Assembly (NCBI GenBank): GCA_914767885.1 | Contig: CAJZBQ010000003.1 | Coordinates: 558,001 to 622,000 of the forward strand | Source: Blepharisma stoltei | Lineage: Eukaryota > Ciliophora > Heterotrichea > Heterotrichida > Blepharismidae | Length of the DNA: 64,000 nt | Direction of reading: 5' to 3' | Shown here: positions 27,001-39,000 of the stretch, in pieces | Layout: each line of letters begins with the position of its first letter | Position numbering within the stretch: the stretch's first letter is position 1 | The notes under the pieces: generated by a model | Database searches by the model: none | Seen by the model: the letters and a program-made list of their open reading frames with translations, nothing else | What the model was told of the DNA's origin: nothing | Made by a program: the position numbers and the translations under genes

Positions 27001-30000
27001 TCATTGGATACTCTTAAGGCTGAAAAACTTAAAAACGGACTAAGGAAGATTCCTGCTCGAACATTGAGAGACGCTTTGAACCGAATGGTTCCTGACGCTA
27101 AGAACGATCTTCATGCAGAAAAACTTAGAAAAGCGCTTGATAAGATCCCATTACGCACTTTGAGATCAGCATTTAATCCTATTATTCTTGACAACTCTGA
27201 TAAGATCAAGTCTGCCTTAAGAAACCTCGCCATTTTATACTATCAAAGACCTAGAGACTGTTTGAATAAATGGAAACTTGGATGTGAAAAGAAGAAGACT
27301 GCGGATTCCAACAAGAAACTCAAAGGAGCTATGCTTAAGAACGCTCTTGAAAAGCCAGTACGAAAGCAAGTAAGATCAGGAAGAGACAGATGCCAACCAA
27401 GCGATAAGGTCAAGAAGACTCTGCAGATTTTCGCACTAAGAGCTGAAAAGATGCCTAAGGATGCGATTAACAAATGGAAAGCTTTCTTGAATATTGTTAA
27501 AAACGACAACCTTTCAGATGCAGTAAGAGCACAAAAACTAAGATACGCCCTTGAAAGAATACCTATAAGGACTCTGAAAAATAATTATGACTATATTCTT
27601 CAAAGACATGGAACCAGAGCTTTAGGAATTTTGAGACTACTATTCAAGCACTACCAAGAAATGCCTAGTGAAGCTATGAAGAAGTGGAAAGACTTTGTAA
27701 ACTCTTGCAAGCAAGGAGATCTTCTTAATGCAGTTAACGCTCAGAAACTGAAAATCGCATTAGAAAGAATTCCAATTAGAACCACCAGAGATGCCTACCA
27801 AAGAGTCTTAGGAGATGGAGACAAACTTGCAGGAAATATCAGAAGAATCCTCATTCAACTGCAAAAGAAACCAAGAGTAGCTTTCAATATCTGGAAACAA
27901 TACATTCAAGACTGCAAAGCAAGAAACTTGTTCGATAATGTCAGATCTCAGAAATTAAAGAATGCTTTAGAACGAATTCCTAAGAGAACACTCAAAGACG
28001 TAACTCAAAGAATCATTGGAGGAGGTGACAAAGTCAAAGGAGCAATCAAGAATGTAATGAATGCAATGATCAGAAAACCAAGAGACGCTCTTCAGAAGTG
28101 GAAAGACTACATTAAAGACTGCCAGACAAAGAAAGCTGTAAACGCTCTCAAAGCTAACAAACTCAAGACTTCTTTAGAGAAGGTTCTTCCAAGAACCCTT
28201 AGAGACGCTCATAACCGAATTATTGGCCAAGGAAGCAAGATATTAGGAGCTCTTCGCAGAATGGAAATCCAACTCAAGAATAAGCCACGAAACGCATTCA
28301 ATAAATGGAAGCTCTATCTTCAAGCTTGTAAAGAAAAAGGACTTCTCGACAACGTAAGAACCCAAAAATTAGCCAACATTGCACTTGCAATTCCTCGTAG
28401 AACTCTTAGAGAAGCTTATCAAAGAGTTGTTGGAGAAGGAGACAAAGTCTTAGGAGCACTAAGAAGGCTCGAGATTACATTAAAGAGATCCCCTAAGCAA
28501 GCATTTGACAAATGGGCTAAGTTTGCAAAGGATTGCAATTCTAAGAATATGCTTGATAACTTGAGAACTCAAAAACTTAAAAGCGCTTTAGAAAAGATCC
28601 CTACTCGAACCATGAAAGATGCAGCAGATAAAATCCTTGGAAATGGCAATAGACTTAAAGGAGCACTTCGCAGACTTTGGATCCAATTGCAAAGGAAGCC
28701 AAAAGATGCATTTGAGAAATGGAAAGATTTTGTGCACGACAGCAAAAAGAATAACTTACTAGACGCTCTGAAAGCTAAGCAATTGCAAGACTCTTTGCTT
28801 AAGATCCCTCAAAGAACTATTAGAGATGCTTATAATAGAATTACTGGCCAAGGTAACCAAGTCGCAGGAGCTCTAAGAAGACTTGAAATCACACTTAAGA
28901 AAAAAGAAGGAGCTGCCTTTAATAAGTGGATCAATTTCTGCAAAGACATCGATAAAAAGAAAATGATTGATAATTTGAGAACACAACAACTAAAGAATGC
29001 ATTGAGAAATATTCCTAAGAGAACAATGAAAGACGCTACTGATCGTATCAAAGGAGAAGGCGATAAAGTCAAAGGAGCTATAAGAACAGCCATTTTGGCG
29101 CTTAAGAGAAAGCCTCGAGATGCATTGCAAAAATGGAAGGACTTTGTAGAAGATTGCAAGAAAAAGAAGACCTTAGATGCATTAAATGCTAAGAAGCTGC
29201 AAACTGCCCTTGAAAAGCTACCTCAGAGAACCCTTAGAGATGCTCATAATAGAATTGTTGGAGAAGGTAACAAAGTTGCTGGAGCCCTCAGAAGACTTGA
29301 AATTAATTTAAAGAAAAAGCCAAAGCAAGCATTTGATAAGTGGAAAGACTATCTCAGAGCTGTCAAAGAAAAGAAACTTATGGACAACGTCAGAGTTCAA
29401 CAACTTAGAGCAGCAATGAAGAATATCCCTAGAAGAACCTTGAAAGATGCAGCTGAAAGAGTTAAAGGAGAAGGCGACAAAGTTAAAGGAGTCTTAAGAG
29501 CAGCACTTTCAGCTATTAAGAAAGCACCAAAGCAAGCATTTGATAAATGGAAGGATTGCATTAGAGGAACTAAAGATAAAGAAACACTGGTAGCTTTGAA
29601 CGCTAAGAAATTGCACACAGCCCTCGAAAAGATTCCACAGCGAACTATGCGCGATGCTTATAACCGCATTACAAGCGATAGCAATATCGTTAAAAGTGCT
29701 ATAAGAGGAATTGTGATTGCACTTAATAAGAAATCCAGAGAAGCTTTTGATATTTGGAATAAGTTCAACAAAGACTGCAACAAGAAGAATGTTATGGATC
29801 AGCTGAAAACCGAAAAATTAAGAAATGCTTTAGCTAATATTCCTAGACGAATTCTGAAGGATGCTCACAATAGAATTATTGGACAAGGCAAAGTTGTAGC
29901 CGGAGCACTCAGAAGACTTCAGATAGCAATTAATAAGAAGCCTAAGCAAGCCTTTGATAAATGGAAAGATTTCGTGAATGACACTAAGACAAAGAAAGTT

Positions 30001-33000
30001 TTGGACAACTTAAGATCTGAGAAATTACGAAATACTTTAGCGAAAATACCTTTGCGCACAACAAGAGATGCCTTTGAAAGAGTCATTGGAGGAGGAGACA
30101 AAGTTAAAGGTGCTCTAAGACGTCTAATGCTTACTTTACAGAAGAAGACTAAAGCTGCTTTCGACAAGTGGAATAAGTTCAACAGAGATTGCACAGACAA
30201 GAAGCTTACTGATAACACTCGCACAGAAAAACTTAGAAATGCTTTAGCAAGAATTCCAATAAGAACTGTTAAAGATGCTGCTGATCGAATTCTCGGAGGA
30301 AACAACAAAGTCGCTGGAGCCCTTAGAAGACTTGAAATCTCAATCACAAAGAAGCCTAAGCAAGCCTTCAATAAATGGAAAGACTTTATTCAAGACGTCA
30401 AAGAACAGAAACTTGTTGACAATGTCAGAGCTAAAAATCTCAACGATGTACTAATTCGCCGAAAACTAAATATAATATTATAATCTGATGAGAAAATTGT
30501 TTTTATTATTAAATATATTGGATTAATTAATAAATTGCTTTGAAATTGTAGAAGAGATGGGATAAGAAGAATCCCATTGAGAACCTCAAAGGATGCTTTC
30601 AACAGAATCATTGGCCAAGGAAACAACGTTGCAGGTGCTTTAAGAAGGTTTGAAATTTCTCTACAAAAGAAGCCTAAGCAAGCATTTGATCTATGGAAAG
30701 ACTACGTTAAAGCAACTAAAGACAAGAAAATATTAGATGCGTTGAATGCTCGCAAATTAAATGATGCTTTAGCCAAGATTCCTGTTCGAACACTTACATC
30801 ATTTATGTCGAAATAAATTTGTATTAAAAGAGCATTTATTTTTTTAATTTTTAATTTTTTATTTATTATCATATAATATAATAAATTAAATAATTAATTT
30901 TAAATTAAAATTTCTTATGACTTTAGTATTAAAGTGTTGAATACAATAAGAATTCCAATAAAATTCCTTGAGAGGAGAATTAGAAATAGCTTCAACAGTA
31001 TTGTTGCTACCAAAGACAGGCTCATTGGAGCACTCAAAGCCTTAGCACGAAGAGCTGAAAGAATGCCTAAAGTTGCTTTTGATAAGCTAGCCAAGAATGC
31101 AAACAAAGCTAAAGCTGATAATTTGAAAGAAGAACTTAAAGGCCAGCAATTGAAGAATGTCCTGAGAAAGATACCAGCTAGAACCTTAAGAGATGCTTAC
31201 GGAAATATTGTTCCTGATACTAAGAATGATAAACTTCAAGGAGAAAAACTTAGAAAAGCACTTGATAAGATCCCATTACGTACTTTGAGATCTGCATTTA
31301 ATCCTATTATTCTTGTTAATGCTGATAAGATTAAGTCTGCCTTGAGAAATCTTGCCGTTTTATACTATCAAAGACCTAGAGATTGCTTAAATAAATGGAA
31401 ACTTGGATGTGAAAAGAAGAAGACTGCTGATTCCAACAAGAAACTCAAAGGAGCTATGCTTAAGAACGCTCTTGAAAAACCAGTCCGAAAACAAGTAAGA
31501 TCAGGAAGAGACAGATGTCAGCCAAGCGATAAGGTAAAGAAGACTCTACAAGTTTTTGCACTTCGAGTTGAAAAGATGCCTAGAGACGCTATTAGCAAAT
31601 GGAAAGCTTTCTTAAACCTTGAGAAGAACGACAACCTCTCAGATGCAATAAGAGCTGAAAAATTAAATCTCCCTGTGATCAAGCCAAGCATTGAAAAAAT
31701 CTCTTTTTTTAGCAAAATTTTTATATATTTTAAAAATTTTTAATATATAAGTAATAATAATTATTATTATAAAATCTTTTAACCAGTTCTGATTTACATT
31801 CTAAAAGATAATTTATATATATTAAATTACTTTAATTTAAATTTTGTGAAATTTTTGCATCGAAAAAAGAATTTACTATAACATTGATAAATTAAATTTT
31901 TCTCACAGAGAGTAAGATATGCACTTGGCAGAATTCCTATCAGAACACTGAAAAATAATTATGACTATATTCTGCAAAGACATGGAACCAGAGCTTTAGG
32001 AATTTTGAGACTACTATTCAAGCACTATCAAGAAATGCCTAGTGAAGCCATGAAGAAATGGAAAGACTTTGTAAACTCTTGCAAGCAAGGAGATCTTCTT
32101 AATGCAGTAAACGCTCAGAAACTGAAAATCGCATTAGAAAGAATTCCTACTAGAACCACCAGAGATGCCTACCAAAGAATCTTACATCCATATCTAAGGA
32201 TGAGCTAAATTATTTGGTTTGCTAATATTTTTAATTATTAGAAATCTAAAAACTCTGCAATGTATTTCATTAAATTAATCTTAGAATTATAATTAAAGAA
32301 TATAGTAAAAATTAATATCAAGCTGTTATTAAAATGTATGTTTCAATATAGCTAATTCTTTAATACTTTAAAATTTGTACTTTCGATAATATCTTTTTTT
32401 ATTAAATGAGTTAGGAGATGGAGACAAACTCGCAGGAAATGTCAGAAGAATCCTCATTCAGCTTCAAAAGAAACCAAGAGTTGCCTTCAACATCTGGAAG
32501 CAATACATTCAAGACTGCAAAGCAAGAAACTTGTTCGATAATGTCAGATCTCAGAAATTAAAGAACGCTTTAGAACGAATTCCTAAGAGAACACTCAAAG
32601 ACGCAACTCAAAGAATCATTGGAGGAGGTGATAAAGTTAAAGGAGCAATCAAGAATGTAATGAATGCAATGATAAGGAAACCAAGAGACGCTCTTCAGAA
32701 GTGGAAAGACTACATTAAAGATTGTCAGACAAAGAAAGCTGTAAACGCTCTCAAAGCTAACAAACTTAAAAATTGCTTAGAGAAGGTTCTTCCAAGAACC
32801 CTTAGAGACGCTCATAACAGAATTATTGGTCAAGGAAGCAAGATATTAGGAGCTCTTCGCAGAATGGAAATCCAACTCAAGAATAAGCCACGAAACGCAT
32901 TCAATAAATGGAAGCTCTATCTTCAAGCTTGTAAAGAAAAAGGACTTCTCGACAACGTAAGAACCCAAAAATTAGCCAACATTGCACTTGCAATTCCTCG

Positions 33001-36000
33001 TAGAACTCTTATCCCAACTTAAAAATAAATTTAAAATATTAATCTCAATAATCCAATATTTTTCTACACATAAAAATAATGTGTAAAATATTTTAAAAAA
33101 TCTACAATAAGAGTTAGAGAAGCTTATCAAAGAGTTGTTGGAGAAGGAGACAAAGTCTTAGGAGCACTAAGAAGGCTCGAGATTACATTAAAGAGATCCC
33201 CTAAGCAAGCATTTGACAAATGGGCTAAGTTTGCAAAGGATTGCAATTCTAACTTTAACAAATACAATATTGACAATTATTTTAAAATTTACAATAAACA
33301 TGGGATACTATTTTTTTACTCCCTCCTTGGGCTTGCAAAGAAAAATTTTGCTCTATCAAGGAGGCTAGCGTTTTTAAAGGAAATTTTATATTAATTTTTG
33401 ACGAAATTTAAATAATTCGAACTTTAAAGTAAAAACTTATTTAATTTCTAAAATTTATGTTTTAGAATGAAGTGTGTTTAATTAGCATAATTAGCCTGGG
33501 GATTTGATTTATTATAATTATCATTCATACATTAGAATATTTTTATATTTAAAGAATTTAGCTCACAGAGATTTTTTTCCAACTAAATAGGGATTTTTCC
33601 AATGGCTTACCTGCAAACGAAGGGGAGTTAGATATTAATGTAAGTTTGTATTTCAAATGGGTAAGAATATGCTTGATAACTTGAGAACTCAAAAACTTAA
33701 AAGCGCTTTAGAGAAGATCCCTACTCGAACCATGAAAGATGCAGCTGATAAAATCCTTGGAAATGGCAATAGACTTAAAGGAGCACTTCGCAGACTTTGG
33801 ATCCAATTGCAAAGGAAACCAAAAGATGCATTTGAGAAATGGAAAGATTTTGTGTACGATAGCAAGAAGAATGGCTTATTAGACGCTCTGAAAGCTAAGC
33901 AATTGCAAGACTCTTTGCTTAAGATCCCTCAGAGAACTCTTACATCACCTCTATGCTATTAATTTAAGCTAAAAAAAGATATAATAAAATCATACTTATA
34001 TATATTATGCTCAGATTTTATTAAATTTATTAATAAAAATATATTATACAAGTTAGAGATTCTTACAATAGAATTAATGGAGAAGGAAATAAATTAGCTG
34101 GAGTATTCAGAAGACTTGAAATAACTCTAAAGAAATCACCAAAGGCTGCTTTCGATAAGTGGGCTGACTTCTGCAAGGATTGTGAGAAGAAGAAAATGAT
34201 TGATAATCTAAGAACTCAGCAATTAAAGAACGCATTGAGAAATATCCCTAAATCTCCGATTTTATTTTATTTAATTTTTTTGTTAAATTGAGCAATGATA
34301 AAATTAAATAAATTTTTTGTCATTAATATTTATAATGTGCTATTGAAAGAGTAAGAGAACAATGAAAGATGCTGCTGATCGTGTCAAAGGAGAAGGTGAT
34401 AAAGTTAAAGGAGCTATCAGAGGGGCAATTATGGCACTTAAGAAAAAACCTAGAGATGCAATGCAAAAGTGGAAGGACTTTGTAGAAGATTGCAAGAAAA
34501 GAAAGACTTTAGATGCATTAAATGCTAACCCTACTACTTAGTTAAAGAGAAAAATCTTGTTTCTGTACAATTTTTTTAAAATCCCAGTCACAAGTATTTA
34601 AACTTGTCTAATTTAATTTATAAAATCAACATTTTAGGGTGCAAGCTCTTTCAAATTTCATAACAGTAGCTAGGACATTGATATTATAATCATTATATAT
34701 ATATTAAATTATTAAAATTTTTTTACTGCGAGCCAACTTAAAATTAAATTTTTATAATGATTTTTACTCATTTATGGAGGTGAGAGTAAGAAACTACAAA
34801 CTGCCCTCGAAAAACTACCTCAGAGAACTCTTAGAGATGCTCATAATAGAATTGTTGGAGAAGGTAACAAAGTTGCTGGAGCCCTCAGAAGACTTGAAAT
34901 TAACTTACTCACTCGTTTAGTTAGCAAGCAAAACGGTTAGAAAAATTCCTATATTTGGGAAATTACTATTTATAATATAAAACTTTCCATAAATATTTGA
35001 TAATATTTAAAACGATTCTCTAGCTAATTTTATTATATCATTTTTTTTTGTGAAAAAATTGGACCTTGCTCACTAAGCAATGGAGTGATTTAAAGAAAAA
35101 GCCAAAGCAAGCATTTGATAAGTGGAAAGACTATCTCAGAGCTGTCAAAGAAAAGAAACTTATGGACAACGTCAGAGTTCAACAACTTAGAGCAGCAATG
35201 AAGAACATCCCTAGAAGAACCTTGAAAGATGCAGCTGAAAGAGTTAAAGGAGAAGGCGACAAAGTTAAAGGAGTCTTAAGAGCAGCACTTTCAGCTATTA
35301 AGAAAGCGCCAAAGCAAGCATTTGATAAATGGAAGGATTATATTAGAGGAACTAAAGATAAAGAAACACTGGTATCTTTGAACGCTAAGAAATTGCACAC
35401 AGCCCTCGAAAAGATTCCACAGCGAACTATGCGCGATGCTTATAACCGCATTACAAACGATAGCAATATCGTTAAAAGTGCTATAAGAGGAATTGTGATT
35501 GCACTTAATAAGAAATCCAGAGAAGCTTTTGATATTTGGAATAAGTTCAACAAAGACTGCAACAAGAAGAATGTTATGGATCAGCTGAAAACTGAAAAAT
35601 TAAGAAATGCTTTACTCTCATCTTTATATTTTTATCTATGATATAATTTCCTAGTATAGTTTATTTTTGCTTTTATAAGTGAAATGATTTTTAAAATGGA
35701 AAAAAAAATTAATATATATGTCAAAATTTTTTTCACATTTTAAAATTAATTAGCCGTAGATAATCAAATAAAAAATTTTGTTAATCCATTGTAAAGACCA
35801 GGACGGCATTTAGCTAACCCTGGGCTACCAGCTTTCGCTTCTACTTGGGGATATGATTCGATGCATAAGTTCAACCAACTCCACGAGTTGGCAAATGGCA
35901 AATATATATTCATTTTTTAACACTTGGGAGCCGAACACCACATGTTGGAGTAAAAATTTGGTAGCTCAGGGCCAGCTAAATGCCGTCCTGGGCTATAAAT

Positions 36001-39000
36001 TGACTTATTAAAATAATTTAAAATATTTATTGAAGTAGCGTTAGCTAATATTCCTAGACGAATTCTGAAGGATGCTCACAATAGAATTATTGGACAAGGC
36101 AAAGTTGTAGCCGGAGCACTCAGAAGACTTCAGATAGCAATTAATAAGAAGCCTACCTCTTCCCTTTTTAAAGTGGAACAAAGATCTAGTAAACTTTTAT
36201 CAATAAACAAACTATAAAAAATATTTATAAAATTCATCGATTTAAAGAGGTAATATTAAATTTTAATTCAAAATAAAACAAATTGGTAACATTAAATTGG
36301 GTATTATTTATATAGAAATTATTATTTTGTTTAAATAGGAATTGGTTTACTCAAAAATGGATTTTGTTCAAATTTAAAAAGAGGTAGTAAGCAAGCCTTT
36401 GATAAATGGAAAGATTTCGTGAATGATACTAAAACAAAGAAAGTTTTGGACAACTTAAGATCTGACTTTCCGTCTATGAAATAGCTAAAATGAGAAATTT
36501 GTTAAAATAATAATAATCAATTTTAATAGATACAAAGCTATTGCGATCTTTGATTTTTATTTAATTAATAAAACAAAAAAGCATAAAATTGTTATATCGA
36601 ATAAGGTTTGGAATGAGAAATTACGAAATACTTTAGCGAAAATACCTTTGCGCACAACAAGAGATGCCTTTGAAAGAGTCATTGGAGGAGGAGACAAAGT
36701 TAAAGGTGCTTTAAGACGTCTAATGCTTACTTTACAGAAGAAGACTAAAGCTGCTTTCGACAAGTGGAATAAGTTCAACAGAGATTGCACAGACAAGAAG
36801 CTTACTGATAACACCCGCACAGAAAAACTTAGAAATGCTTTAGTGAGAATTCCAATAAGAACTGTTAAAGATGCTGCTGATCGAATCCTCGGAGGAGACA
36901 ATAAAATCGCTGGAGCCCTTAGAAGACTTGAAATCTCAATCACAAAGAAGCCTAAGCAAGCCTTCAATAAATGGAAAGACTTTGTTCAAGACGTCAAAGA
37001 ACAGAAACTTGTTGACAATGTCAGAGCTAAAAGTCTCAACGATGTCCTTAGAAAGATCCCATTGAGAACTTCAAAGGATGCTTTCAATAGAATTATTGGC
37101 CAAGGAAACAACGTTGCAGGCGCTTTACGAAGACTTGAAATTTCGCTCCAAAAGAAGCCTAAATCACCTATTTGTAACGTTTATAATATTTTACTCAATA
37201 TTGGAAGGGGCTGAATTTATATAATATTTTTAATTTAATGAATTATACATTTCATGCTTTGTCTACAATTGTAGTACTTTTGTTGTAATCACATTAATTA
37301 ATTATTAATAAAAACAAAAAATTAAATAAAATAATTTTCCTTAATGATTTTGCCCATTAATCAAGGCTAAGGAGTAAGCAAGCATTTGATCTATGGAAAG
37401 ACTACGTTAAAGCAACTAAAGACAAGAAAGTATTAGATGCGTTGAATGCTCGCAAATTAAATGATGCTTTAGCCAAGATTCCTGCTCGAACACTTACATC
37501 ATTTATGTTGGAAATTTTTTTTTAGTGATTTTTTAAAGCTTCATTAAATTGGAGATAAATTGCATCACAAATATTCGAAGTTAATTATTTAAGAGGAGAA
37601 TTAGAAATAGCTTCAACAGTATTGTTGCTACTAAAGACAGAGTCATTGGAGCACTCAAAGCCTTAGCCCGAAGAGCTGAAAGGATGCCTAAGGTCGCTTT
37701 TGATAAATTAGCTAAGAATGCAAATAAAGCTAAGACTGATACTTTGAAGGAGCAAGCTGATAATTTGAAAGAAGAGCTTAAAGGTCAGCAATTGAAGAAT
37801 GTTCTAAGAAAGATACCAGCCAGAACATTAAGAGAAGCCTACGCAAAAATTGTTCCTGATACTAAGAATGATAAACTTCAAGGAGAAAAACTTAATCCCA
37901 TTTCATCAGAAAAATATTATTAATAAAAAATAGGTTCATAAAATAAAGATGATTGAAATTTATACAAGAACTTATTTTATTTAAAATTATGATAATGAAA
38001 AAGTTAGAAAAGCTCTAGACAAGATTCCTATTCGCACTTTGAGATCTGCATTTAATCCTATTATTCTCGTTAACGCTGACAAGATCAAGTCTGCCTTGAG
38101 AAACCTCGCCGTTTTATACTATCAAAGACCTAGAGATTGCTTACTCCCCACCTTTAAAATTGGAATAAAAAAATTGCATTTATTTAGTACTTTCCCACAT
38201 ACATAAAATGGCCGGAGACGAGCGACCCTTCCTTCCGTGGCGGGTGTCCTTATGTATACCGGACATGGTTTTTGGATGCGGAGAGCTACTCAAGGAAAGA
38301 GTTAGCCTCGAGGCGAGAGGCCCAGCCCAATTTCCGCTGATTTTGGGACTCGACCCGGGCAGCAGTTTTTCGCATTCTTTTTGTCAGTAGCGCCAAGGCC
38401 CAGACTCGGTGTCCGAAAGAGGCAGGGTGAGTTACCTGCCTAGGCTACTTGGTGGCTTAGCCCCGAATCCCGCAAGGGGTTGAGTTCTTTCTTGGAGATG
38501 ATCCGGGAAAGAGGAAGGCGAAGCTAGACTTGGGGATCTCAAGGGCACAAGTCTCTCCAGTTAAAAGGGTCCTCTTACGAGGGCGATCTGGCCAACCGGA
38601 GGCAAAGACTGGCGTAATTCGGGGCGGAAGGCTGAGTTGGAAATGGTGGTGCTCAGCGACAGTCGGCTGACGACTCAATAGGGCAACCACTACCGAGAAA
38701 CCAGGGTTTCGGCCTGGGCTCAGAGAACCAGTGATGGAAGTCCATCCTTTTCGCTCGTGCCAGCACGGCTCCTCAAGTTGCGCGGAGGAATGCCACGCAT
38801 GGAAGTAGGGACTATAAATGCACATCTTAAACCTAAACCTAACCTAACCTAACCTTACCTTTATTCAGTACGTTCCCATTTAAATCGGAACAACTTTTTT
38901 TTTCAATTGGAAAATTTTATCGATCAAAATACTAATTTTATAAAATTAGTTTTGACCTAATTTAATAGAAAAAATCCCAGCAAAATATTATTAAACAGTT

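Noticed and set aside
38208-38390. A 60-aa open frame in a GC-rich patch
   Set aside because: It lies inside the reverse-oriented retroelement 38198-38878 and has no resemblance to a protein.
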